64,000 nt of DNA from Rhineura floridana (lineage: Eukaryota; Chordata; Lepidosauria; Squamata; Rhineuridae): NCBI RefSeq assembly GCF_030035675.1, contig NC_084480.1, forward strand, positions 22,897,263-22,961,262, written 5' to 3'. A program made the position numbers and the translations under genes. Each line of letters opens with the position of its first letter. The stretch's first letter is position 1. The notes below the pieces were generated by a model, which did no database searches, was not told the DNA's origin, and saw only the letters and a list, made by a program, of their open reading frames with translations. Positions 21,713 through 34,900 of this stretch are shown one piece after another.

Positions 21713-24150
21713 AGACATTTTACGCAGAAGTACAGGAAGAAATTGATCACACAGCAAAACAAGATGTGCTGATAATCATGGGGGACTGGAATGCAAACGT
21801 AGGAAACAGAGAAGAACTAGAAATTGTGGGGAAATGGGGTTTAGGAGATAGAAATGAAGCAGCAGAAAGACTTATTGAATTTTGTGAAGCCAATGATTTG
21901 TTTCTTGCAAACACATTTTTTGAGCAACTGAAAAGATGACTGTACACATGGACATCACCAAATGGTCAATATAGGACTCAAATTGATTATATAATTGGTA
22001 GCAGAAGATGGAGAAGTTCCATACTTTCTGCAAAAACAAGACCAGGAGCAGACTGTGGTACAGATCATGAACTGGTAATATCGAAAATCGGAGTAAAGCT
22101 AAAGAACAACAACAATGGAATCGTAATGCCAAAATACAATTTAAATAACATCGCAGAAGAATATAAAAATCAAATGAGGAACAAACTATGGATTGAAGTC
22201 ATAGACATGATCAGGGAAGAATGCAAAAAGACAATACCTCTAGTTAAAAAGAGAGAAAGACCTCAATGGATGACTGAAGAAACTCTTAAAATGGTTAAAG
22301 AGAGAAGGAAAACAAAAACAAAAGGAGATAGAAACATGGTTAGAACCCTAAATGCTACAATACAGTGACTAGTATGTAGGTACAAAACTATTACAATAGT
22401 TATTATATAGAAATAGAAGAGGACAACAAAAAGAGTAGAACAGGAGCCCTATTCCAAAATATTAGAGAAATTAAAGGGAAATTTGAACCAAGAGTAGCGA
22501 TTTTGAACAATCAAGAGGGGAACACACTGACTGACTGAGATGAAATTAAAGGAAGATGGAAGCAACACACTGAAGAACTCTGTAAAAGAGATGCCAGGAT
22601 GACAGATTCATTCACGGAGGAACCATATGATGAAGAACCAGAAATTTTAGAATGTGAGGTGAAGGCTGCTCTTAAAATACTTGGAAGAAACAAATCACCA
22701 GGAACAGATGGCATACCAATAGAGTTGCTACAAGCTACTGAGACTGAATCTGTCCAAATTTTGACAAAAAATTGTCAACAAATATGAAAACTAAACAATG
22801 GTCCACAGACTGGAAGCGTTCAATTCCAAAGAAAGGGGATCCCAGAGAATGCAGTAATTATTGAACTATTGCCTTAACATCCCATGCAAGTAAAGTAATG
22901 CTCAAGATTCTACAACAAAGGCTCTTACCATATATGGAGCGAGAAATGCCAGATGTCCAAGCTGGATTGAGAAAGGGAAGAGGCACCAGAGATCATATTG
23001 CAAACATACATTGGATAATGGAATGAACCAAGGAATTTCAGAAGGAAATCACCCTGTGCTTTATAGATTACAGCAAAACCTTTGATTGTGTAGATCATAA
23101 AAACCTATGGAATGCTTTAAAAGAAATGGGGGTGCCACAGCATCTGATTGTCCTGATGCACAACCTATACACTGGACAAGAGGCTACTGTAAGGACAGAA
23201 TATGGAGAAACTGATTGGTTCCCAATCGGAAAGAGTGCAAGACAGGGGTGTGTTTTTATCACCCTATTGGTTTAATCTATACTCAGAGCATATCATACAG
23301 AAAGTAGGATTGGACCAAGATGAAGAAGGTCTGAAAATTGGAGGGAGAAATATCAATAATTTAAGATATGCAGACGATACCATACTACTAGCAGAAACCA
23401 GGAATGATTTGAAACGAATGCTGATAAAAGTTAAAAAGAAAAGCAGAAAAGCACAAAAGCAGGACTACAGCTGAACCTCAAGAAGACTAAAGTAATGACT
23501 ACAGAAGATTTATGTAACTTTAAAGTTGACAACGAGGACATTGAACTTGTCAAGGATTATCAATACCTTGGTAGATTCATTAACCAAAAGGGAGACAATA
23601 GTCAAGAAATCAGAAGGTGGCTAGGACTGGGGAGGGCAGCTGTGAGAGAACTAGAAAAGGTCCTCAAATGCAAAGATGTATCACTGAACACTAAAGTCAG
23701 GATCATTCAGACCATGGTATTCCCAATCTCTATGTATGGATGTGAAAGTTGGACAGTGAAAAAACCTGATAAGAGAAAAATCAACTCATGTGAAATGTGT
23801 TGCAAGAGAGCTTTGCGCATACCATAGACTGCAAAAAAGACAAATAATTGGGTGTTAGAACAAATTAAACCAGAACTATCATTAGAAGCTAAAATGATGA
23901 AACTGAGGTTATCATACTTTGGACACATAATGAGAAGGCAGGATTCACTAGAAAAGACAACAATGCTGGGAAAAACAGAAGGGAGTAGAAAAAAAGGAAG
24001 ACCAAACAAGAGATGGATTGATTCCATAAAGGAAGCCACAGATCTGAACTTACAAGATCTGAACAGGGTGGTTCACGACAGATGCTATTGGAGGTAGTTG
24101 ATTCATAGGGTCGCCATAACTTGTAATTGACTTGAAGGTACATAACAATA
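21708..24150 (+). mobile_element. BovB (RTE) LINE, 5'-truncated and broken
   Basis: The endonuclease is truncated at its start: LETFYAEVQEEIDHT, then IIMGDWNANVG and the YIIG-SRRW region. A linker follows, then RT: NKSPGTDGIPIELLQ, SNYRTIALTSHASKV-like text, CFIDYSKTFDCVDH (motif A), ARQGCVLSPYWFNLY (motif B, partly frameshifted), LRYADDTILLAE (motif C, about 23365). The C-terminus is GCESWTVKK, FGHIMRR and GRPNKRWIDSI. It ends GTAATTGACTTGAAGGTACA then (ACAATA). Several stops (for example near 21937, 22366, 22785 and 23827) and frameshifts interrupt it, so it cannot make a full protein. Confidence 0.93.
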
Positions 24151-24696
24151 AATTTTTAAATGTTATTTTAATGTTTAAATGTTATTTAATAATTATATGA
24201 AAATTATGCTTTATGAGGGCACAAACTTTTAAAGGCAGATTAAAAGTTTGTTAAGTACATCTTAAATCCAGACTGTGGATTCAAAATAACTGTTCATATT
24301 GGTAATATATGTACCTAAACTGCAGTTCTTGCCAATTGCCAGGGGATGGGGGTGGGCAGGAATGGGGCAATCTATATACTGTGTACCAGGTCCAGGAAAT
24401 CCTGCTGGCACCTCTGGTCACAGCCAGCACAGCCAGCAATCAGGGATTATGGGGCGATATACTCTCGCAACATCTTGCTCCCCCTTCCCTGGGAAAAGTG
24501 ACTGATAAAATTGTTTGGAATCACTGGATGATGTTCAATGGCCAAGTAAGTAGTTCATGTTACTACTATCCTTGTATCCTTGCTGCTTTTTATCTGTACA
24601 TCTTCAAAGGGGTGGATATATATAATTTGAGTTAAACTTTAATGCAAGATTAATTAACATATGGTTTTGCAGCATATGCAATTTTCTTGGAGCAGG

Positions 24697-25120
24697 GACA
24701 TTTATTTATTTATTTATATCCCACCCTTCCTTCCAGCAGGAGCCTAGAGTAGTAAATAAAAGCACTAAAAACACTTAAATTATAAAAACAGACTTTAAAA
24801 TACATTAAAACAAAACCTCTTTAAAAACATTTTTTAAAAGCTTTCAAACATTTAAAAACATTTTTAAAAAGTGTTAAAAACATATTAAAAAGCAATTCCA
24901 ACACAAGATGCAGACTAGGACACGGTCTCAGTTTAAAAGGCTTGTTGAAAGAGGAAGGTCTTCAATAGGCACTGAAAAGATAGAGAAGGTGCCTGTCTAA
25001 TATTTAAGGGGAAGAAATTCCACAGGGTAAGTGCTGCCACACTACAGGTCCATTTCCTATGTTGTGCAGAACAGGGCAAGGCATTTGTGTTATAACCCAC
25101 ACTTGAGGAACAGCACATAA
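24697..25120 (-). mobile_element. L2-like LINE 3' end
   Basis: The low-coordinate end is the (TTTA)n tail and TATATCCCACCCTTCCTTCC. A long A-rich UTR follows, then antisense coding LNIRQAPSLSFQCLLKTFLF, the L2 C-terminus in a second subfamily. Confidence 0.75.
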
Positions 25121-25444
25121 ATGTGCCAGCTTTTGGGGATAGTTTTAATAACTGCTTGCCTCATTTCCATGCGAACAAGCCTCCCACCAGAGCCACCCTT
25201 TTCATTGAGACATGTGGAAGGAGTCATTTTTAGCTAATCCCTTAATCCACTTTAGTACTTTTCTAATTAAAGCACACCCAATTTCTTACCCAAAAAAAAG
25301 TACAGGATGTTCAGTAATCCAAGCTTATCACTTGTTAATCAGCATGCTATAAGACAACATCTTGGAGAAGGCTGTCATAAAATGGTTTTGATTTGCTTAA
25401 ACATACTGATCTGGCCTCCCTATCTTCATTTTAAACGCAGTGCA

Positions 25445-25520
25445 ATAACCTCTGCCTGTCTAGGTTGACATCTACCATATATAGCACTGGGCTAGACAGA
25501 CTAATGGTCTGAAAAAAGCA
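25445..25520 (-). mobile_element. tRNA-derived SINE body fragment
   Basis: TAGCACTGGGCTAGACAGAC then AATGGTCTG matches the SINE body text at 50130-50180 in reverse. Confidence 0.45.
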
Positions 25521-26146
25521 GCTTAATGTGGAACGTACTCCTCACATTTGTATCTCATACACTGAATGCTGCCACTAACAAAGAGGGCATTGCTAATTTG
25601 GCTACCACTTTTGAAATTTGCAGAAATAATTGACTCCTACAAAAGAGTGGGGGACCTTTTCCAAACTGAGGGTCACATTCCCTCATGGCCAACCTTCCAG
25701 GGGTCATATAGCAGAGGCAGAGTGGGCAGCATAGATGCGACTCTTATCTTTGTACACTAGGCTACATTCCTGCCTCCGGAAAGCCAGGTTTCTGTACACC
25801 CACATTACAACATGTCTCTGTCCAGGCAAGAAGCACTGTTACAATTCAAGGACATTCCAGCCATGCAAAAGCACCCAAGGACAGCCAGTGAGAAGCATGG
25901 CCTGGGGAGAGTCACAAGGGATGGACAAAGAGATCTGAAGATTTCATTCAGCTCACAGGCTGCAGATTCCACTGCTGACCTACATCTTGAAGGCTTTTGT
26001 GGCGACTTGGGACAAACAAATTAAATATTATTATTATATTTTACTTTTTATGCAGATAATTCAACACCTAATATGAAGACTATGCTAAGGATCTTGCTTC
26101 CCCTTCCCACCGCCAATAAATCTTTGCCAAATTAAAATGTCAACAA

Positions 26147-28946
26147 AATTTGCTAAAAATATGTATTTTATTCAAATACATTTCCAATTTCCTTAAGTGC
26201 TTGAATTTTGAGACAACAGGACAGCTTTTCTTTTTAGCATACAGGAGTTGACAATACAAGTTATCTTCAGCAGCGTTTCCATAAAACAGTAGATTTCACC
26301 TACAGAAGGTGGCCTGTACAGTCAGAGCATTCTGCACTTACTTGAACTTTCCCCATCACATTACCGTGTGCAACAGTGATTAATATAGCACCAATTGGAT
26401 GCGAGTTGCTTTTTAAATTGGGTTTGAACGTTCATAATATATTCTGCAGTCTAAGAAATAGTATATACACCAATCAGAAATGCAAACACAAATATCCTTT
26501 TAGAAAATGTGCTTGCATTAGACTACATGCCAGAACAAGGAGAAGTATGACTGAGACGAAAATGTGCTTGATCTATATCCCATTGAACTTCAAGTGGGAC
26601 TAAGTTCATTTTGAAGTAAGCGTGCCAGGCAGGTGTGCAGAAGTGGCAAGGATTATCTAGCAAATTGCTACTTTTTTGTTGTTGCTAGAGCAAAGTCAAG
26701 ATGCATCAGTTTGGAACACCACCTTGTGAAAGGGGGTTTATTTTGGGCGCCTTTTTACTCCCCATTCAAGACAAAGGTCAAAATGCTGCAGCTTTAAAAA
26801 AAAAAAAGGAAAAAAGCATTGCTCTGGTATTAATCGCCAGGCTACATGTTACTTCAAGTTCTGGTTTTATCCCATCTGGACACAAGATTACAACACCACC
26901 GGTTGCTTCAATATTTTAATTCTCAAATTGAATGCATCACAGCTGGGAGTCACATTATATTGAAACAAGAAACAGATGCAATGTACAAGCAGATTCTCAT
27001 TTCTTTAGCTATACTTTAAAAAGAAACATTCCACTGGAATAAGTTCTTTCAGCATAAAAAGCACTGAAAAGTCTTTCTGCAGTAGAAGCTGTACCTCCTT
27101 TGGTGCTGGTGGGAGCAAACCTTGAGAAGATCACACTTTTTAAAAATGGTAGTTTTCATGTATTCATTTAGTCCAAGGCACCTGTAAAAATACTTGCTGG
27201 TGTGAATCTGAGCAGGCTCAATGCCCTCTTGTATGGTTTTGGTTGGCTTAAAGCGATGCTGCTGTTTATATGTCTTTGTTTGCAAATTGTGTATTGAAGT
27301 TTTGAGCAGCAGGCTGTTCAACAAGCTGTAAATAAAAACTTGATAAGAAACCGCTACCATTTACAATTCATCACATAATGCTGCCAATGTCATGACAGAG
27401 AGAAGGGAGGTTATATTTGAGAAGGAGAGTACTATTGCATAGATTTGTTCAATTCTTCAAAGTTGACATGGGTAATGCCTTTAACACATGTAATACTGAA
27501 TATGGTAGACTGTTGCTGCCTTTTGGGAAAAAATATGTTCAGGTCGGTTCCGAAACTGTTCTTCTGTTTGCAGCCTTCTGTGAAAGGAAGGGAAATTTTG
27601 CCAATCCCTCGTTCACTCTGCTGCCTGTAGTGCCTATCTCCCCACCCCTGCCCCCCCAAAAAACCTCCTCCAGAAGGTTGGGAAATCCTCCAGAAAAGTG
27701 TGGGAAGTGATGTAAAGGGAGAAAGGGGAAATTTGCAAAAATCACCCCCTTGCCCTTCTGTAGACAGCAACTTCTGCTGGATCAAAGACCTTACCACAAC
27801 TAGAATAGGATTGGTCACAATTCTCAGTTTAAAGTCCAGTATTGTTAGAAATACAGTAATTTAAAGGATATTAGAGGTCTACAATTTCTCCTGGCCATTT
27901 AAAAATAACTTGAAGGCAACATGGGCAAATTATAAGATGTAAACAAGGCAGAATAAATCCATATTTTCCTTTGGCGGGATTCCCAAATAATGTTTACACA
28001 ATAAGGCTGAGAGGCACAAAATACTTTAGGTGCATTATAAACAAGACTGCTTTAGTAAAAATAGAAAGTATTAACTATGTGTCAGCATGTAAGAACACAG
28101 TTATTGTGTATGCACAATGCTCCCAGGTGAAGACATGCAACAGTTTGGAGAACAATCTGAAGGGGCCACTGCAAGATCTGCATGGTTTTCAATACTGCTC
28201 AGTGACTATTTTAAAAGGAGACCATCACAATATCATGTGCTTTGAATGAGATGATTTTTTAGAAGTCATGCAAGCTAAGTTCTCTTCGCTGAAGAGAGGT
28301 TAAAGAATACTTTTACGAAAGTATGGTCGGTGTCAGAAGAACTGTACCAAAACATGCTTGAAAGGACCACAATTTTCAGTAGATTCATTTTCTCTGGTTG
28401 TCTCCTCACAAGAAAATTCTACCCAGCATTGGTTCATGGGGTCATTGTTCTAGAGACTTCTTAATTAAATGCCTCCACTGATCACTATCTCTGCACAGTG
28501 CAACATACTAGGCTGATATTGTCCACACTATGAAAGAAAGTTTTGCAACCTCTTTCCATAAAACAGAAGCGGAATGCAATTTTAAGTTTTCCAACCCCAA
28601 ATAATTCTGATATGTAACAAATATTTTACAGCATGTACTCCTGTTCCCTCCCCCCCTCCCTCAAATCGGATAATGTAATCATCAGTGTGAACAGGACCAT
28701 GGCTCCAGTTCTGCCTGGGAAGTATCCTGACATCAGAGTTAAGGGGCTTATTTCAGCTTCTATTGGAAACCCAAGGCCTCATTTCTGCTTCAGCATTATT
28801 GCCAATTTTACATTTTATCTGGAATTCAGTGTATTCAGTAAAACACTCAATTTAAAATATTGAAGCATTTTAAACACTAAAGCTTCCCTCATTTGCAACT
28901 CATGTAAAAGTCTGGATGCACACACTGAATGCACACTGACTGGCCA
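26147..28946 (-). other. LMAN1: Probable LMAN1 3'UTR
   Basis: Sequence below the stop codon has no coding signal and few recognisable repeats. Two AATAAA hexamers lie on the minus strand, at 26737-26742 and 26167-26172. I take the second as the main site and place the end about 20 bases beyond it. The endpoint is inferred, not shown; a shorter isoform ending near 26715 is equally possible. Confidence 0.5.
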
Positions 28947-28983
28947 TCAAAAGAACTTCTTAGCTGCCGCTTCTTGCTGACTC
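28947..28983 (-). CDS. LMAN1: LMAN1 coding exon 13 (cytosolic tail and stop)
   Basis: Completes R507 and encodes SQQEAAAKKFF then TGA, the same tail as mammalian LMAN1. The dilysine is the COPI retrieval signal and the terminal FF the COPII exit signal. The acceptor ends CAG. This exon is too short to show as an open reading frame. Confidence 0.96.
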
Positions 28984-31900
28984 CTGCATACAGAACCAAA
29001 AAAAAAAAAGGGGGGGGGGAAGAGAAATCAATTAGCTAAGCTGAACACAGGATGCTTTTTGCTAGTTTTTCAAGTATACAAGTTACGCACTGAACCAAAA
29101 ATTAAATTGGCACACCCTTCCTCCAAATCCCTCTCCTATCCTTAACTTCCTAGTCTTCTTGTTGCCTGAATTAAGGTAGGTACAAATTCCATACTTATTA
29201 GAATGTTCACACAATATGACATAACTTGATCTTTCTTTATTTTAACAGATCTACCTATAATTGTCCGTGCATTGCCTCTGAATTCAGAATTTGAATTCAG
29301 AGCAGAAGCGCAAAGATCCGCCAGAGTGTTATGGCACCAGTTTGAGTTCCCTCTTTTATGGGTTAAGTCAAGAACCAGACTCTTTGCAAAATAGGCATGA
29401 ACTACCTCCAGCTTAATCTGAAAAAATTAAGGCATCTCTTCAGACCTGCAGGCCAAGTGCAGGTAGGTCAAGACCCATTTTCAAGTTGGTTTCAAAATAA
29501 AATTTGTGGAAACGTGGCCATTTCCCACTAACATCTTGGGTTTTTTAAGAGCAAACTAGTTGTCACGCTATAGCTGTAAGTAGAGACTGTTTTTCTGTTG
29601 CAGAGCATCCTTGGAAAGTGGAACTTTCCAGCAGAGGAGGGATATGTGTGAACGTGTGCTGGGAGGGGTGGTGCTGGAGGTTGTGTTAACTCTTCCTCTG
29701 CCAGCCATTTTTCTCCTGAAACACCCCAGCTGCCATGCAACATGTTGTTTAGACCTTAAGACTCTTATCCACTCATGCTCTACAGCACTTGGCAGTTTCG
29801 GCAAACATAATCTCTGTGTTATGTTGCGTACCCTCAGAATCAGGCCTGCAAAGCCATTTGAAGTGGCCCACCAACCTCCATCTTCCTCCCCATTGCAGCA
29901 GTCGACTGGGAGAGCCTCTCGTTTCCTCCCTATGCAAGTAAATGGAGGGATCACACCATTAACTTGCATGGGAAGTGGCAGGAAAGGGCACACCTCAGAA
30001 AGAGTTGGTGATGGAGAAATCTCACACCCCCTTCCAGTAAGGGCCCTGTTAGTCCAAGGGTCTGTGATGGGATTGAGGTTCTCCACCATCCCAGCCATTG
30101 GCTATAGCCTGTTCCTGCCTCCCCCCCCACAAGTATGAATGGTGAAGGTCTATGTGTGGTTTAGTGGGGTATGTGTGGGAAAACAGTGGCAGGTTCAGTG
30201 GCTACTTTGGCCTCCATCACTGCTGGCATGTGGCCCTCAGAGAGTTGGCCAATCCTCAATGCAGCTCTCAGGCCAAACAGTGTTGCCATCCTTGCCCCAG
30301 GGCAAGAAAAAGTATAGGCAGTGCCAGTCTTAAATTCTGACATGAAAGATCAAAGCAATTGCTTCTTTGTTTTGAGGCAGCTTACTTTGAACTTTTGGGA
30401 ACCCTTGATTTTGAGAGGTGTGTTATTTGCAGCAGCTATGCTTGTGTTGCAGATGAGATGTCATTTCCTCTTTCCTCAACCTGAAGATTCCAACAGTGGA
30501 CACCTTTGCATATTTTTATTCTTTACTACAGAATTGGTTTATATTTTCTGATATAGGCAGACTGGGGGAAAAGATAAACAAGACTCCTGAAATATGGAAA
30601 CACAAATATTATGTAATACTAAGGAGCCTGGAAATGAGGGCCACGGAGAGGATCTGTGCACACACAAACTGAAGACTTCTTACTATCTGAAGTCCCGCTC
30701 AGGACGTCAACACTTGCCAAAAAAAGTTTCTAAACATTTATGAGCAATCATGAGAACAGAAACTCTTCTTTAAACATTGTAAAGTCAGGAATCCACTCAG
30801 GTATGATTGCTGCTCGTAAGTGCACCTTTAAACCTGGCAAAAGCCCACTCCTGTCAAAGCTCTGGAGACGTATGGGGCTCTCCTTGACATCACAGTGAGC
30901 TTCAGAGAGATTTCAAAAGCAGCAAGAGGTGCCTCACTTTCAGAGTTTCTGAAACTCAGCAGAACTTTAGGATGATCTGTCTTCTCATTGAGCTCATAAC
31001 TGGGGGAATATGGGCTTGCCCCCTGCAGTTGTGCTGGACGTCTGAGGAACTCCCAGCACTAACAAAACTCACTGTAACATTGCAGAGAAGACCTGGAGGG
31101 CAAGGTTGAAAGAGGCAAGTTTGGCTGGCTACTGTGGAGCTACAGCACTGATGACAGGGCAAACCAGCCCTCTATCTCATTGACTGGGAGAGCCTATTGG
31201 TTCAGAGCAGAGATGCTTCTACACATCCCTTCCTGCAGTTACTAGTGCCTGCTTGGGGTGGGCAGGATTGTTTTACCCTTTTGAGCTACTGGTTCAATAT
31301 GATTCTGGCACCATGTCATCAGTGATGTTTGCGAAATACATTTCAAAAAGTCACTTACCTATACATGATGTAACCAATGAACAGTAATGTTTGGACTACT
31401 ACAAATATAAGGAAGTGTGTTGTTGATAAACATGACGGAAACTGTGGCAACTCTGGGCATTTGGGTTTTTCATTTGATGGCTAGAAAGCAAGATAGTAGA
31501 GAACAATTTTTCAGCAAGTGTAATAAGCAGGAATATACTCAAATATGCATTCTTTGTTTTGGTAGGGAAGGTTTCCTCAGTCTGCTGAAGAAAAGCCAAG
31601 TAACACTTAAAGCTGCAGTGCAGTATATGCAGATGCACAGGAGGGAGCCAGCCTTAAAACAGGCAGAGAGATTCTGGGCACCGTTACAGTACTGACTTCT
31701 GGGTTTGGGCATAACATTCTCTCCTCCTCACTATTGCTGCCAGATGCGGCTGTTTCTCCGGTTATCTGTTATCTCCTTGCTCACTGGGAAATAGGCAAGA
31801 GAGCAGGCCTGTGATAGATAACATCTTTTCACAGCCACAGTTTGCTCCTTGGGGGGGGGGCATGGGCAAACAAAGCAACAGGAAGCCAAAAGGAAGGAGC

Positions 31901-34900
31901 AACAGGGAACCAGGGGGCCTTGGCAGTGTGCCTTCTGCAGAGGTGTGAGCGTGGGCAGATGTCCAATTATGCCAACACACGACACTATTCAAGGGTGGTT
32001 ATATGTGCTGGCAAATGTTGCCGTTTGGATTTTTAGCCTCCGATCTCAAAATGACTCAAGACAGCCCTACCACAGGAAAGCAGTGAATATCTAAAAATTG
32101 TTTTAAAATAAAAGTTTAGCAAAGCCTGCGATGCCTCAAGTATCTGATGTTATATACTCAATTACATCCCCACTGACCCTTTCAAGAAATATGCAAAAAT
32201 GACTGGATAAGAAACCAGGTGAAAAAAAGCAGACAGGCATAGTCATTTTATGCATGCTTACTTGGAAGCCTAAATGAGATTAATGGAAATTGCTTCTAGG
32301 TAAAAGTGTGTACAGGCTCAATGCCCAAGTCTGCAGATCAGCTGAAACACAATGAAGCCATTTATCAAATGGCCTGAATAATTGCCACATGAAAGGTAGC
32401 TCTGCTAAAAGAACTAGTCAAGTCACATTAACTTCTGCTCTCCCTGTGCCAACTCAATGTATGCTTCAGGAGGATTTATTAGCAGTTTTCTGCTAAAGTT
32501 ACATCCTGGAATCAAGACTGGATTAGGGACTGTGTTGAGTTGTCCCTCTAAAGGCAAAATCCAATTTATGTCCTGAATGCATTGATCCTCATCTCGACTT
32601 TCCAAAAGACAGAAACATCTGTACCAAGTGCTTCTGTGTGGATGATTTTGAGGACAGCTATATAGATCTCATGGAAGATTTAGGACAGGCTGCAGAATCT
32701 GCCTTTCATATGAGTTACCGGCATATCCAAATGGCTTCCACATGTTTAAAGCATGCTAACATCATCAGACAGTATGGATGAAGGTCAAATAATCCCTTGT
32801 CAATGCTAAGAATGACCAACAGGTATACATTTGTGTATGGCAAGAGGTTTTCCCAACCTTTTTTCAGGTCATTGGTGCATGTGACAAATGGACAGCGTAC
32901 CCCCACAAAAATTGGGCCCGGAGATAATTATTTGGTTACCCTCACATAAATACCAATTGTGATGCTAGTTTTATCTGACTGGCTTAAGTGAAAGAGTTAA
33001 TTTGTCCAAGACATGTCTTGCAGGGCTATGCACAAAAATATCTGCCTTGGAACTTGCCTCAGTGGCTCAGGTGAGGGTTGCCTCAGCTTAATCTAACATG
33101 ATCCGAGGTGAAGCATGGCCTTCTCTTGCTTCCCATAGCATCAGATGTCTTCCCCAATGACTTACAATGGGAAAATCATGAACACCTGTATACTTTTTTT
33201 TATTCTTTAGCAGAATTGGATAAAATCGGCAGGCATAGTAGCCCTTTTGAGATAATTAAACCCTGTCTAAGTTCAGAAAAATAGGTGTAGGGCATTTTGT
33301 ACTAGACACTTTTAGATTTGTGAGGCATGCTTTAAAGGTTTGATTCCTTGTGGTCTTATGGGCCATTTGCACGATTAGCATGATATACAAGGTAGAAGTG
33401 TCCCTAGGTATATTTCAGAAAAATAGGTGCACGTGTTAAGAAAATATCATAAAAGCATTGTTTTCTGCTCAATTTGCACCAAAGTCAAAGTCTTTCTACA
33501 TTCTTCCCAAAGCTGATTGGAAATAAAAGGAAAGCCCTAGTAAAATCATTCTCAAAGGTAACCTAGAGATGCCACTCATAGAACACCCCATTTTGGATCC
33601 TTGGAGCCAATCTGCTTTGCCTCAGATCCAAGCCTCTTCAGATTCCGAGGCGGTCCAAATCTGAGGCAGGACCTTTGTCCAAGTCAAATGCACAGCCCTA
33701 ACATTTTGCCAGCCCTTTTCAAGATTACAACACTCCCTTGGTGGCAGCATGCAGACCTAAGTGGAGCAAACAGCTTGAAGGTGCAACACAGACTGCCGTA
33801 CCACGTTCCTCTGGACTAGATGTTCAATGTCTCTTTTCACTACATGGAGATGCTCCTTGATATCATTGAAGTGCTGGGTTGTTTCATAGATTCCACCAGC
33901 AGAACCAGGATGCTGAATGCTGCTGGCTAGCCTCAGTGTTTCGCCCATAGAGTTTCTGAAAAGAGAAAAATCCATTCTCAGTGGTGGTATTTCCCCTCCC
34001 AAACAGAGGTTCTTTATCTTTACTACAGTAAGTAATTAAGTATCAAAAGCTTCTTAAGCCTGCCCATGACTGCAAGGCTAACAAAGGCAAACAGCTCTCC
34101 TAGCACCATTCGTTTTGTCCACTACCTAATAGGGCCAAGGACAAGAGGGGGAGCAGAGGGCCAAGCCAAGAGTTGCTTTCCCCCAGCAGCAAGCACTCTG
34201 TTCAAATCATCCTCTTATCTACCTCAGATGCTTATTCTCACGTAGAGAGCTAAGCTGCAGCAAATGGGAGTGAGAAGCTCAGGGCCAAATTCTACCAGGA
34301 CCACCACTGCTGCCAAACCTGATGAAAACGTGGTTGAAGGATCCTTTTGCCTATGCCGCCTGTGCAAACCTCACTGGCTGATCAAGACTGCTCAATTCAA
34401 GATCCAGTTTAAAAGTCAGTTGCCATCCAGGGGTGCACACAAAGCCTCTTGTGTTGACTGGGTGTAGAAAGATTTGGTCAAACACCTGCTCCACATCAAG
34501 GTATACTAGAACAGGTGTTAGAAAAGACCTCAAACCAGCCCATATCATCTGCATCTCTAACACAGGAATGGGGACACTCCAGATGTTGTTGGAGTCCAGC
34601 ACCGAGATTAGCGTGTCCAACGGTCAGGAATGACGCAAGTTCAAGTTCAGCAACATCTAGAGGAGCACAGGTTCTCCATCCCTGCTCTAGCAGGACACAA
34701 TTCACTTTTGAGAGCTACAGCTTTAAAAACAGATAGCTTTCCCGGAGTACAGTCATAGCCTAACCAAATTGGCTTCATTCACCACCCACCCACCTTCTAA
34801 TCTGCTGAATTCTATCAGCTCTCTTCCAGTGCAATCCTACAGATGTCTGTTCAGAAGTCCCAGTGAGCTCAATGGGGCTTACTCCTAGGTAAGTGGATTA

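Larger units (their letters stand above)
15853..26146. other. Spacer between CPLX4 and LMAN1
   Basis: The CPLX4 5'UTR and promoter should lie just above 15852, but no TATA or CpG island is evident. The spacer is dominated by an L2 LINE (about 16340-18381) and a BovB LINE (21708-24150). An L2 tail fragment (GACAAACAAATTAAATATTA) ends near 26040, right below the LMAN1 3' end. Stretches such as 18900-20250, 20380-21020 and 25120-25440 show nothing recognisable. Confidence 0.7.

Noticed and set aside
27417-27818. 97- and 128-codon frames on opposite strands
   Set aside because: They lie in the presumed LMAN1 3'UTR, show no recognisable domain, and overlap each other.
29568-30138. Overlapping 175- and 176-codon open frames on both strands
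   Set aside because: They lie in LMAN1 intron 12, have no domain-like composition, and the two strands mirror each other because of a small inverted repeat around ATGCAAGTAAATGGAGGGAT. No splice or start context supports a gene.
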